38,173 nucleotides of DNA from Puniceicoccales bacterium (GCA_031280235.1 JAITHA010000080.1:1-38173); one strand, 5' to 3'; shown: positions 27,023-34,973, counted from the first letter of the stretch. Notes: generated by a model from the sequence alone, not told the origin. Translations and numbers: made by a program.

Positions 27023-28366
27023 ATGCTCCTCTCCGTCATAACATGCACAATAAACTTGGACGCATTAAGCAAAAATAAATTGTCCCAAATCTTCTCTCAC
27101 TTCCATCAGGAATACTCGAACTTCCTCACACCTCTCCTGATTGTCAACCAAGGCAAGCTCGCTACAACGGATTTTTTCCAACAATCACAAGATAAATTCA
27201 CCGTTTTTAACCAGAATAATTTTGGCGGTACGGGTGGCTTCACTCGCGGCATACTGGAGGCCCGAAAAATAGGAGCAACCCATATTTTACTAATGGACGA
27301 CGATGCCGTCCCGGATGAAAATTCTTTTGAAAAGACACTCAAATACTATTTGGAAAATGAAGAAAGAATGGAAGCGCTTGGCGGAACACGCTTTTCCTCC
27401 GAAGATCCGGAAAAAATTCACGAAGCCGGAGCTTGGGTAAAACCAGAAAATTTCACCATCGTTAAACGCCTCGCAGGGCATAAAATAAGCACCAAACGAG
27501 AAAAAATTGAGGACGACCTAGCACTCCATCAAAACATGAATATCGATTACGGCGCATGGTGGTTTTTCGCCTGCCCAATGCGTGCTGTGGAAAAGGTCGG
27601 CCTGCCCCTGCCCCTCTTCATCCACAGAGACGACTCGGAATACGGACTTCGCCTGAAAAAAGCCGGCATCCCCACCATCCCCCTGCCGGGGCTCCGTATC
27701 TGGCACCCAGAGAGCGGCAACGCGCTCAAACAATGGTATGCATTCTTTTCGCGTCGCAACGCATTGATAGAAAAAGCATTGCACACCAATGTCTCCACAC
27801 CACGCCTAGCGTTTGAGTTGGCGATAAAATACTTCTACTACCTCCTCGGTTTCCAATACGACAACGTGGACTTTCTCGCCAAGGGAATTCTCGCCTATTT
27901 AAAAGGCCCGGAAGCCCTCGAAAAAAATCCGCGCACAGATTTCGAAAATTCCAGAATGCTCATGGGAAAATGGCCTATCACATTAAGCAGTTTCGACTCA
28001 GAAACGATGAAAGAAATGAGCGAAAAAACCAACCCCCTCTGGAAAGAAATAATGTTTGTCTTTCTGCTTAATGGCCTGCTCTTCCCAGCAAAACGTGAAA
28101 AAGATGGCAAATTCCCAATTTTCACCCACGCTGACAATATTTGCTTTCTCGTTTACCGCCACAGCGTTTACGGCGTAGGGTCCAAGTCAATAAACATGGT
28201 CAAAATTTACAGACGCAAACCCAAGGCCCTGTTTAAAATGACAGCCAATGCCTGCTGGACTGTGCTGTTCTTTCTCGTCCGCAATCCTATCATCAAAAAA
28301 CGATGGCGCAAGAATTTTCCTAAACTAACAACCCCGGCCTTCTGGGAGAACTATCTCGGCTTATAA
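27023..28366 (+). CDS. GT2-family glycosyltransferase, GlfT2-like (candidate galactofuranosyltransferase)
   Basis: A 447-residue GT-A enzyme with no membrane segment at the N-terminus. Motifs: a nucleotide-sugar site around NQNNFGGTGGFTRGI (about 64-77), the metal-binding triad MDDDAVPDE (Asp92-94), IDYGAWWFFACP, and the acceptor/catalytic region IHRDDSEYGLRLKKAG with a nearby IWHPE. NFGGTGGFTRG together with DDD and HRDDSEYGLR is typical of the GlfT2 group, which adds galactofuranose to cell-surface glycans. No UDP-galactopyranose mutase (glf) gene is in view, so the sugar is uncertain. The gene is noticeably AT-rich (one 60-base line I counted is 37% GC) against neighbours well over 50%, which suggests horizontal transfer or weak selection. 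It ends the plus-strand envelope cluster. Confidence 0.8.
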   Translation: MLLSVITCTINLDALSKNKLSQIFSHFHQEYSNFLTPLLIVNQGKLATTDFFQQSQDKFTVFNQNNFGGTGGFTRGILEARKIGATHILLMDDDAVPDENSFEKTLKYYLENEERMEALGGTRFSSEDPEKIHEAGAWVKPENFTIVKRLAGHKISTKREKIEDDLALHQNMNIDYGAWWFFACPMRAVEKVGLPLPLFIHRDDSEYGLRLKKAGIPTIPLPGLRIWHPESGNALKQWYAFFSRRNALIEKALHTNVSTPRLAFELAIKYFYYLLGFQYDNVDFLAKGILAYLKGPEALEKNPRTDFENSRMLMGKWPITLSSFDSETMKEMSEKTNPLWKEIMFVFLLNGLLFPAKREKDGKFPIFTHADNICFLVYRHSVYGVGSKSINMVKIYRRKPKALFKMTANACWTVLFFLVRNPIIKKRWRKNFPKLTTPAFWENYLGL

Positions 28367-28405
28367 AAACCGTCTGCCCCCTTGAAACAAGACGCCCGCC
28401 TTTCG

Positions 28406-28417
28406 CCCCCCCCCCCC
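28406..28417. repeat. Twelve-C homopolymer in an intergenic scar
   Basis: Twelve consecutive Cs lie 40 bp after the glycosyltransferase stop and 73 bp beyond the stop of the barrel remnant read on the minus strand. No coding frame clearly crosses it now. It is longer than the nine-base tract in the giant surface gene and may be a leftover contingency tract or a hypermutable site. Confidence 0.8.
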
Positions 28418-28489
28418 TATAGAGCGTGCTCTTCTTTACCTCTTCAGTTATGCCCCTAGCACCACGCCTTGCCACGCGTCCTTCCCGGC

Positions 28490-28711
28490 TCAAAAGTTGT
28501 AATTTATACCCAGGTTGAACTGCTGGGTGGTTGCGATGCCGTAATTGCGCGAGGTGCCGAGATTGAGTTTTTCCGTGCACTGGAAACGGTATTGGATGTC
28601 CGCGCTCAGGTTTTCGGTAAAGGCCCAACGCGAAGGCGCGGAGGCGAAGTGGAAGCGGCGTCCCGCCGCTTCCACCTTGGACAGTCCAAAAACGACGCGT
28701 AAATCGTTGGC
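28490..28711 (-). pseudogene. C-terminal remnant of an outer-membrane beta-barrel protein
   Basis: A minus-strand open stretch of about 73 codons, closed by a TAG at its upstream end, so no functional start is available. The last 45 residues look like the closing strands of a barrel: WAFTENLSADIQYRFQ, then a charged turn, then QQFNLGINYNF with the terminal aromatic expected of a BAM substrate. The part in front (VEAAGRRFHF) comes from a palindrome and is probably not original. I read it as the tail of a lost barrel or autotransporter gene. Confidence 0.6.
28650..28674. repeat. Perfect 11-bp-arm palindrome, REP-like
   Basis: TGGAAGCGGCG and CGCCGCTTCCA flank a 3-bp loop, forming a very stable GC-rich hairpin on either strand. 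It sits inside the barrel remnant. Its size and perfection are typical of repetitive extragenic palindromes; whether it is repeated in the genome cannot be seen from this window. Confidence 0.6.
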
Positions 28712-28944
28712 CTACAACGAGTTGAGCGGCGGCAACTGCTTCGCGCTCAACGAATTAGGAAACAAACAAGCCGTTGGCTGGCATGTCTCCTGTGTGTCAT
28801 GATGATGCGTTTGCATAAGGCCAGTTCGAAAAAAACCATTTTTTGGCTGACGACGTAACAAAGTGCTGAGGGTGGATTTTCATCTTAAAAGAATGGATGG
28901 GATGTGTTGTTTTTGAGATTAAAATCCGTTGATTTTTGCTGATT

Positions 28945-29466
28945 TCGGAGGCTATAGCTATGTGCTGGCAGAGCACGTCCAGCTGCGTGCGCGGCCAAGG
29001 CATCGCAGTTGCACCAGACGTGGCATGTTCTAAGCAAGATTCATCAAGCCGATCCCAGTGCGCGCGCGTTCAATGCCAATCGTTTTAAAAAGATGCCTCC
29101 CATGTTGTTTCCCATGCACCCAAATATGTGTTCCACCAAACAACGAACTCCAGATTTTTTGCGATTCATTTCTTTGCTCTTTTCGGAAAGTGGATGGCCG
29201 CGCCTGACTTTTTCGTGTATAAAGTTGTTTACTTTGCAACTGACAAGGTGCGCATCCATTTCAGCACTTTTATACGCGCTGTCTCCAAATCCATTTTCAC
29301 CTTAGTTCTTTTCACCTATTAATTGGGATCCGCATTGCGAATCGTGCACAGAGGCGTTTGTCACGATATAATCACGCATGAATTTTGACGGTGCGGCGCC
29401 CAACACGTGATTTTTATAGCCATAATATGCCGCTTTGTTTTTCTTTGTCCAGCGAGACGTTCGTCC
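28945..29466 (-). pseudogene. Degenerate IS5-type transposase (C-terminal half)
   Basis: Read on the minus strand in several frames, this stretch gives an ordered series of IS5-family pieces. They are SRWTKKNKAAYYGYKNHV, then FMRDYIVTNASVHDSQ, then TAYKSAEMDAHL, then NRKKSGVRCLVEHIFGCM and finally GLMNLA-stop-NMPRLVQL. These correspond to the middle and C-terminal DDE catalytic part of the enzyme, including the usual YxYKNH, ASVHDSQ and VEH blocks. The frame breaks after GEKN (stop), again near NARA/ERART, and the Tyr expected after NLA is TAG. The N-terminal third is missing and I could not identify terminal inverted repeats. It is a dead insertion-sequence relic. Confidence 0.75.
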
Positions 29467-29663
29467 CGGTCAAAAAATCCCATTTGCCATTTAGTTGTCA
29501 TCTTGTCATCCTTTTTCCTGTGTATTTCCCCGGTTATCAGGAAGTTAGTTTTTCAAACCGCCCTATATTTATAATTCTTCGGCGACAAACCCTGATAAAT
29601 ACAGGACATCGGGTAAAATATATTCATGCGGGTTAATAGTTTTTCAAACTACCCTTTACTGAT
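29467..29663. other. AT-rich non-coding stretch with a short direct repeat
   Basis: No gene is supported. An 18-bp near-identical direct repeat (TAGTTTTTCAAAC, then two varying bases, then CCC) occurs at 29546-29563 and 29637-29654. TTATCAGG at 29534 and CCTGATAA at 29591 form an inverted pair. These could be remains of insertion-sequence ends or regulatory repeats; I cannot decide. Confidence 0.3.
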
Positions 29664-30017
29664 TTAGAAGAGGACAGACAGCCAGATTATGCCTGCGACA
29701 AAAAGGCTGAGCAATACGGCGAGGCTACCCATGTCTTTGGCTTGCTTGGCGAGAGGATGTCGGGCGAGGGAAATATAGTCCACGCAGGTTTCGATCGCAG
29801 AATTGAGCAATTCGACGATGAGGACGAGTAGGAGGCTTGCGCATAGCAGTGCGGTATCGCGCCATGGGATGGGGAGGCCGACAGCCAACAGCAGGAGCGG
29901 GACGACCACAGCGAGTTCCTGACGAAAGGCATGCTCACGCTGGAAGGCGGCAATAAATCCATCAAGGCTGTAACCCGCTGCGCGCCAGACGCGCTTGATA
30001 CCTGACGCGGATTTCAT
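29664..30017 (-). CDS. dgkA: Diacylglycerol kinase (prokaryotic DgkA type)
   Basis: A small integral-membrane kinase that phosphorylates diacylglycerol, or undecaprenol in some bacteria, recycling membrane lipid. The ATG at 30017 (MKSASGIKRVWRAAGYSL) matches the family start. The longer track version adds 33 residues with no counterpart. The 117-residue product has the conserved N-terminal amphipathic part (GFIAAFQREHAFRQE) and three membrane helices (about 37-53, 57-76 and 98-116). The signature ELLNSAIETCVDYIS...HPLAKQAKDMGS carries the catalytic Glu and the Asn-Glu residues. Without biochemical data the lipid acceptor is open. It lies downstream of the SGNH hydrolase gene (86 bp) on the minus strand. 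Confidence 0.92.
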   Translation of the reverse strand: MKSASGIKRVWRAAGYSLDGFIAAFQREHAFRQELAVVVPLLLLAVGLPIPWRDTALLCASLLLVLIVELLNSAIETCVDYISLARHPLAKQAKDMGSLAVLLSLFVAGIIWLSVLF

Positions 30018-30103
30018 TCGCGAGGCGAAACTCTGACAGCGCTTGTTGCACATACCATTGCCCTGTTTGGGGCTGTTTTTTGGATTCCTTGGGCACTCCT
30101 GTT

Positions 30104-30916
30104 TTATGCGACGCATGTGTATTTTTTAAGGAAAGAGAGACGGGAGGAGACGCTGCGGATCCATTCCCGAGCCATGAGCTCATGCCCAAAAACAGAGGGA
30201 TGGCAGCCATCCCAGAGCCAATATTCGACCGGGGCGATCTTTATCGCACGGGCGAACAAGGCAGGATAGTCCACGAAGACTGCGTTATAGTCTTTGGCGA
30301 GGCGGCGGACGATTTCTGCCCGTGGCGCGAGCTCTTTTTCCCAGAAGGCCCATTGCTCGATACGCGCACCGACTTTATACATGAATGGTGGCGCTAGGAC
30401 GAGGAGGAGAGCCGGGTTGCTTTTGAAGGTTTCGTCGAGGAGTTGGCGGTAGTGCGCGTCAAATTCCTTGGCTGTGTAGGCGTCCGGCTTTTTACGTTGA
30501 AGGGCGTTGAGATCATTCACGCCAACGAGGATGCTCAGTACATCGGGGCGATGATCGAGGGTGTCTTTTTTCCAGCGTTTTTCGAGGTCGGAGAGACGGT
30601 GTCCGCTCATGCCTCTGTTGGTGAATTGAAAGCCTGCGTTCGGGAAATCGGCGCCGAGGCGGCTGGCGATCGCAAAGACATAGCCGTGGCCAAGGTAGTG
30701 ATTGAGATCGCGTTGATCACGGCCCCATTTGCCGTCGGTGATGGAGTCGCCTTGGAAGAGAAACTTCAGATTGAGCTCCTTGCGCGCAACTGCGCCGTTT
30801 AGGATGGGGATGCTCTGCTCTTCTTGTCCGCCTGCCTCAAGGTGGCCCACTGGTAAACCAGCACCCAGACCAGCCAAGCCCGCTGTGACAAGGAAGCGAC
30901 GCCTTGAGATACGCAT
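30104..30916 (-). CDS. Tat-exported SGNH/GDSL hydrolase
   Basis: A 270-residue esterase-like enzyme exported by the twin-arginine pathway: ISRRRFLVTAGLAGLGAGLP at the start is a clear Tat signal. The four SGNH blocks are present: FQGDSITDG (nucleophile Ser), NRGMSGHRL (Gly), VGVNDL (Asn) and DGCHPSVFGHEL (Asp and His). The family hydrolyses ester bonds in lipids, acylated sugars or polysaccharide decorations; the substrate cannot be told. The ATG at 30916 puts the twin arginines near the N-terminus. The track start at 30976 would add 20 residues before the motif and remains possible. It is downstream of gspF in the same direction. Confidence 0.9.
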   Translation of the reverse strand: MRISRRRFLVTAGLAGLGAGLPVGHLEAGGQEEQSIPILNGAVARKELNLKFLFQGDSITDGKWGRDQRDLNHYLGHGYVFAIASRLGADFPNAGFQFTNRGMSGHRLSDLEKRWKKDTLDHRPDVLSILVGVNDLNALQRKKPDAYTAKEFDAHYRQLLDETFKSNPALLLVLAPPFMYKVGARIEQWAFWEKELAPRAEIVRRLAKDYNAVFVDYPALFARAIKIAPVEYWLWDGCHPSVFGHELMAREWIRSVSSRLSFLKKYTCVA

Positions 30917-31016
30917 AGCTGTTTGGCCGGAGAGTGTATTGGGAAAAGGCACGTCTTGCGAAGCGTGTGTAGACATATGTGTCTGTAAATGTGACCGTGC
31001 GAAGGCGAGAAGGCGT

Positions 31017-32249
31017 TTATTTGCCGACGCTTTGCATAAGCGTCAACATCGGCAAGAACATCGCGACGACAATGGTGCCGACGACAAGTGCCAGAAAGAC
31101 GATCAGCAAAGGTTCAATGATGGAGGTCAACGCGCCAACGGCGTTGTCCACCTCTTCGTCGTAGGTGTCTGCCACGCGATTAAGCATCTCTGGCAGCTGG
31201 CCTGTTTCCTCGCCTACCTGGATCATGCTAGTCACCATTGCCGGAAAAACCTTTGCTTGCTCCAAGGGAACGGAGAGCGGTTCACCATCACGGACGCGGT
31301 CGTGGACGGTCGTGAGTGCCTCGCCGAGGACGACGTTGCTCATCGTATCCCGCGTGATGGTCAGTGCCTGCAGGATAGGCACGCCCGACGCCATAAGCGT
31401 ACCGAAGGTGCGTGTAAAGCGCGCCACGGAGGCGATGGTGACGAAGGTCCCGATAGCCGGCAAATGAAACACGAAATTGTCCCAGATCTTTTTGCCGACC
31501 CGGCTTGCGAGCATGCTTCTCGCCAATGTGATTATGCCGAGAGCGACCAACGGAGTGACGTACCAATAGCTCACGAGCAGGTTGCTGATATCGATGACGA
31601 TCTGCGTCAGAGGCGGCATAGTAGCATTCTGCCCGCTGATCATGTTTTGGAACTTGGGCACGACGAACACCATGAGCAGCCAGACAATTAGCAATGCAAT
31701 GGTGATGACGACTGCCGGGTAAGTCATGGCCGCCTTGATGCGGTTCCTCAGGCGCATGGCTTTTTCCATAAACATCGCCAGCCTGTCCAAGACGCGGTCG
31801 AGCACGCCCCCGGCCTCTCCAGCGCGAATCATGTTCACATAGAGTCTGTCGAATGACTTGGGGTGCTGGGCCATGGCATCGGAGAGGTTGTTCCCCGACT
31901 GGACGTTTTCACAGAGCGTGGAAAGGATGTACTTCATCCTGGAGTTACGCTCCTGCTTGTGAAGAATCTCAAGCGCCCGCAGCAAGGGCAAGCCCGCCTG
32001 AAGCAGTGTGGCGAGCTGGCGTGTGAATATCGTCAGCAGCTCGTTGCGCACTTTGCCGCTGCGCTTTGTTTTCTTGCCCCTGCCAAGATTTACCAAGGAT
32101 GCCACGCCGTCGCCCTCTTGCGAGAGGTTGGTGATCATGAGGTGCTGGGAGCCGAGCTTGGCGCGTGCGTTTGCTTCGCTAGGTGCCTCGATGCGCCCGG
32201 CAACAGTCCTGCCCTGAGCATCTATGGCGGTGTATTTGAATTTAGCCAT
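31017..32249 (-). CDS. Type II secretion / type IV pilus inner-membrane platform protein (GspF/PilC)
   Basis: The platform protein of a type II secretion or type IV pilus machine, which couples the cytoplasmic ATPase to pilin assembly. The 410-residue length is typical. It starts with AKFKYTAIDAQGRTVAGRIEA. The two T2SSF repeats follow: TRQLATLLQAGLPLLRALEIL...MIRAGEAGGVLDRVLDRLA and TRTFGTLMASGVPILQALTI...MIQVGEETGQLPEMLNRVA. Each ends in membrane helices, plus a C-terminal helix IIEPLLIVFLALVVGTIVVAMFLP. No other pilus or secretion gene is in the window, so whether it is GspF or PilC is undetermined. Confidence 0.93.
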   Translation of the reverse strand: MAKFKYTAIDAQGRTVAGRIEAPSEANARAKLGSQHLMITNLSQEGDGVASLVNLGRGKKTKRSGKVRNELLTIFTRQLATLLQAGLPLLRALEILHKQERNSRMKYILSTLCENVQSGNNLSDAMAQHPKSFDRLYVNMIRAGEAGGVLDRVLDRLAMFMEKAMRLRNRIKAAMTYPAVVITIALLIVWLLMVFVVPKFQNMISGQNATMPPLTQIVIDISNLLVSYWYVTPLVALGIITLARSMLASRVGKKIWDNFVFHLPAIGTFVTIASVARFTRTFGTLMASGVPILQALTITRDTMSNVVLGEALTTVHDRVRDGEPLSVPLEQAKVFPAMVTSMIQVGEETGQLPEMLNRVADTYDEEVDNAVGALTSIIEPLLIVFLALVVGTIVVAMFLPMLTLMQSVGK

Positions 32250-32553
32250 GGGAGTATGCGGTTTATATTAGTGTGGTGATTGAGGAATTCGCCGCCGGGC
32301 AGTCAGACCGCCAACCCTCCACGCGTTGGAGGGCAAAAAGCCATACGAAGGGAAAGCGGGCGATAGCCAGTCTGAAAGGTATTCATGCGAGCGGAGTTTT
32401 TTGCTTTTGTGGGACAAAACTGAGCGGCATCGTGTGAGAATGGCCCAAGCCCGCAAGGTTTTTCGCCTGCGCGCGTTCTGGGGCTGGAGAATAAGATTAA
32501 CTTTTCCGGGCATTTCCCAAAGATGTGTCCCCTTTTCTGCGGACAAATAAATC
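32250..32553. promoter_or_regulatory. Divergent intergenic region between gspF/pilC and the HAD gene, with a hairpin
   Basis: 304 bp without a supported gene; it must hold promoters for both divergent genes. A perfect inverted repeat CCCTCCA-CGCGT-TGGAGGG lies at 32315-32333. It has no T-run on the side that would terminate gspF, so it may be an operator-like or REP-like element. I could not assign -35/-10 boxes with confidence. Confidence 0.35.
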
Positions 32554-33579
32554 ATGCACGCCAAAAATGCGCAATTGCGCAACCGTCACATCCTCGCCTG
32601 CATCTGGGACTTCGACAAGACGCTCATCCCAGGCTATATGCAGGCGCCCCTCTTCAAGGCCTACGGCATTGACGAGGCCTCGTTCTGGAAGGAAGTCAAC
32701 CGCCTGCCAGAAATCTACGCCCATCGCGGCATCCACGTTTCCAAGGATACCGTTTACCTCAACCACCTGCTCAGTTACGTGAAAAACGGCCCCCTGCGTG
32801 GCCTCTCCAACAAACGACTCTACGAGCTGGGTACACAAATCGATTTCTGCCCAGGCCTTCCGGACTTCTTTGATTCGCTGAAAAGACATACTCACGAGGC
32901 GGGTGCTCGCGAGAAACTCGACGTCTGCCTTGAGCACTACATCATCAGCACAGGCCTTGCGCAAATGATTCGTGGCAGCAAAATCGCCGCGCACGTCGAT
33001 GGCATCTTCGGCTGCGAATTCATCGAGCAACCCCTGCCCCCAGGCTACGAGACTCAGGACGAGCTCTCGTTGGCGGATTCCGGGGAAATCAGCCAAATCG
33101 GCGTCATGGTCGATAACACGATCAAGACGCGCTTCATCTTTGAGATCAACAAGGGAACCAACAAGAACGCCGATATCGACGTCAACGCCGTCATCGCTAA
33201 AAATGACCGACGCGTTCTTTTTGAAAACATGATCTACATCGCCGACGGCCCAAGCGATGTCCCCGTCTTTTCCCTCGTGACGAAGGAGGGCGGCATCGCC
33301 TACGCCGTCTACCACGAGGCGAGCGAGGCAGAGTTTCGTCAAAATGACCAGCTCGACCAAACAGGGCGCGTGCACGGCTACGGGCCAAATGACTACAGCA
33401 ACAACTCATTCACCCCGCGCTGGCTGCGCAAACGCGTCGAGGATATGATCGAGCGCATCAAGCGCGAGCAGGAATACGTGCTCAACGCGCGCGTCGCCAA
33501 ACCGCCGCGCCACCTTCACCAAGGTGACGAGACAGAGGCACGCAAGAACATGGGCAACACCCAAGGCTTGCTTTTCTGA
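32554..33579 (+). CDS. HAD-superfamily hydrolase (phosphatase-like)
   Basis: A 341-residue cytoplasmic protein with the HAD fold. Motif I is [11 protein letters not shown] (Asp19 nucleophile, Asp21 acid/base), motif II probably the Ser/Thr in YIISTGL, motif III a Lys in VIAKNDRR, and motif [16 protein letters not shown] large cap region between motifs I and II is predicted helical. HAD enzymes with DxDKT usually hydrolyse phosphate esters; the substrate is unknown. About 60 residues after the core are basic and glutamine-rich ([20 protein letters not shown]). menG/ubiE follows after 40 bp and may share its transcript. It is longer than phosphoserine phosphatase and I do not assign a pathway. 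Confidence 0.82.
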   Translation: MHAKNAQLRNRHILACIWDFDKTLIPGYMQAPLFKAYGIDEASFWKEVNRLPEIYAHRGIHVSKDTVYLNHLLSYVKNGPLRGLSNKRLYELGTQIDFCPGLPDFFDSLKRHTHEAGAREKLDVCLEHYIISTGLAQMIRGSKIAAHVDGIFGCEFIEQPLPPGYETQDELSLADSGEISQIGVMVDNTIKTRFIFEINKGTNKNADIDVNAVIAKNDRRVLFENMIYIADGPSDVPVFSLVTKEGGIAYAVYHEASEAEFRQNDQLDQTGRVHGYGPNDYSNNSFTPRWLRKRVEDMIERIKREQEYVLNARVAKPPRHLHQGDETEARKNMGNTQGLLF

Positions 33580-33619
33580 GGCCGCGTGTCCTCCCCTTCC
33601 CTGCACATATCCGCGCCAT

Positions 33620-34348
33620 ATGCCCGAAGGCCCAGCCATCAACGCCATGTTCGGTAAAATTGCCGGGCGCTACGACCTCGCCAACACCCTGCTCAGCGGC
33701 GGGCTTTGCCACTGGTGGGCCCGGCAGCTCGTACGCCAAGTCCGCTGCACAAGCACACCAAATGCCTTCATCACCGACCTAGCCACAGGCAGCGGAGGGA
33801 TCGCTCTCGCGCTCGCCAGCGCCCTGCCTCAGGCCGCCATCCACGGTTTTGACTTCTGCGAACCCATGCTCGCCAAGGCACGTGAAAAACTTGCGCGCTC
33901 CGCTCTGGACAACCGCGACCGCGTGCGCTTTTTGCACGGAGACTGCATGGCTCTCCCTCTCGACAGCGACAGCGTCGATGCCATCACCATCGCCTACGGG
34001 GCGCGTAATTTTCAAGACCGCGCGCGCGGTCTCCAGGAGTTTTTCCGCATTCTGCGTCCGGGTGGCTCCGTTTTCATTCTCGAATTTTCCCGCCCCTGGT
34101 GCTGGTTTTGCCCAGCCTACCATTTTTATAACACCCACATTCTCCCGCTCATCGCCCACTTGACCACGGGCGACAAAAACGCCTACGACTACCTCGCTGC
34201 CTCCATCAAGGCTTTTCCGGGAGCGGAGGACTTCGCCCACGAACTTCAAACCGCCGGCTTCTCGCCCGTGCGCTTCACGCGACACAGCGCAGGCATCATC
34301 GCCATCCACCGCGCTACCAAGCCCGCCAATAGAGAAGTTGTGAAATAA
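33620..34348 (+). CDS. ubiE: Demethylmenaquinone/ubiquinone C-methyltransferase
   Basis: SAM-dependent methyltransferase of the UbiE/MenG family, which carries out the C-methylation of (demethyl)menaquinone or of a ubiquinone precursor. The ATG at 33620 (MPEGPAINAMFGKIAGRYD) is the conserved start; the track's upstream start overlaps the HAD gene. The 242-residue protein shows the SAM site LATGSGGIALALA, GFDFCEPMLAKAREK, the family block ITIAYGARNFQDRARGLQE, FRILRPGGSVFILEFSRP and YDYLAASIKAFPG. In this setting menaquinone is the likelier product, which would agree with the polyprenyl diphosphate synthase encoded convergently 625 bp away. The C-terminus runs to a TAA at 34348. Confidence 0.92.
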   Translation: MPEGPAINAMFGKIAGRYDLANTLLSGGLCHWWARQLVRQVRCTSTPNAFITDLATGSGGIALALASALPQAAIHGFDFCEPMLAKAREKLARSALDNRDRVRFLHGDCMALPLDSDSVDAITIAYGARNFQDRARGLQEFFRILRPGGSVFILEFSRPWCWFCPAYHFYNTHILPLIAHLTTGDKNAYDYLAASIKAFPGAEDFAHELQTAGFSPVRFTRHSAGIIAIHRATKPANREVVK

Positions 34349-34381
34349 AAGACTGGGCAAACTTACGCAAGGTATTTGAGC

Positions 34382-34606
34382 TCAGTTGATGTAGAAGTTC
34401 CACAGACCGACAGAGAACAGGTTGAATTTATCGTCGGTTTTGGGCAGCCGGTTACGATACACTGCGGACGCAGAATTGTAACGTTTCATCTCGCCGATGC
34501 CATGCTCGACCACTACGCGCAATCCGGCAAGCAAGGTGTTCCATTGCTTTGGCGAGGCTTTCTGGGAACGCTTTTTTTGTGCCTTCTGAACGTGCGCTCA
34601 AGTATT
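34382..34606 (-). pseudogene. C-terminal relic of a DDE transposase (IS5-superfamily type)
   Basis: A minus-strand frame closed upstream by TGA reads AQKKRSQKASPKQWNTLLAG, then LRVVVEHGIGEMKRYNSAS, then YRNRLPKTDDKF, and ends SVGLWNFYIN-stop. These blocks (LAGLRVVVEHGIGxxKR, YRNRxxxxDDKF, GLWN) are the closing part of DDE_Tnp_4-type transposases. It is a different subgroup from the relic at 28945-29466. The rest of the enzyme is missing. The plus-strand 129-aa ORF over the same region is a shadow. It lies directly beside tRNA-Gly. Confidence 0.7.
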
Positions 34607-34744
34607 TGCATGCCCAAGAGCCTCCTTCCCTCTCGCCTTCTTGCCAATGCCTATTTCTCAACACGTCTAATGAAACACCCCCTGCGCTTCGCGCTTGACC
34701 TATCGCGCGATTACGGCCTTAAGGGGCGCGTTTTAGGAAACGAA

Positions 34745-34818
34745 GCGGGTATCGTTCAGTGGTAGGACCCCACTCTTCCAAAGTGGTGACACCAGTTCGA
34801 ATCTGGTTACCCGCACCA
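34745..34818 (+). tRNA. tRNA-Gly, anticodon TCC
   Basis: A complete cloverleaf: acceptor GCGGGTA pairs with TACCCGC, the anticodon arm is CCACT-CTTCCAA-AGTGG with anticodon TCC, and the T arm has GGTTCGAATC-type sequence (here AGTTCGAATCT). The discriminator is A and CCA is encoded. It reads glycine codons GGA/GGG, which suits a genome with very glycine-rich repeat proteins. Confidence 0.97.
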
Positions 34819-34832
34819 AGCGGCGCGCTGAC

Positions 34833-34925
34833 TCAGATCCAATAAAGAAACGCCGCTGCAAGCCCCAGGATCAGGACAATAAAGCTAAGTGTACGGCGCT
34901 CTCCGGGTGTGAGGCAGAAAAACAT
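34833..34925 (-). CDS. Small hypothetical membrane peptide (30 aa)
   Basis: Below the ORF-track cutoff. ATG at 34925 and TGA at 34833 encode a 30-residue peptide starting MFFCLTPGERRTL, followed by a hydrophobic helix FIVLILGLAAAFLYW. The charged turn PGERR then one membrane helix resembles the N-terminal anchors of ComEA-like or other small inner-membrane proteins. It follows the polyprenyl synthase gene after 48 bp in the same direction and could be co-transcribed. No Shine-Dalgarno is visible. It may equally be a chance frame or the remains of a longer gene. Confidence 0.35.
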   Translation of the reverse strand: MFFCLTPGERRTLSFIVLILGLAAAFLYWI

Positions 34926-34973
34926 GGCCACGTTTGCGTGCGTATCTCCCCTTTTGTGTGCGCCGCCAGTGGC

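Noticed and set aside
30729-31691. 320-aa plus-strand ORF
   Set aside because: Antisense shadow of the gspF/pilC gene, rich in His, Arg and Cys with no domain.
32497-33375. 292-aa minus-strand ORF
   Set aside because: Antisense of the HAD gene, whose motifs and composition are clearly on the plus strand.
34376-34765. 129-aa plus-strand ORF next to tRNA-Gly
   Set aside because: The opposite strand reads as a transposase C-terminus and the ORF runs into the tRNA.
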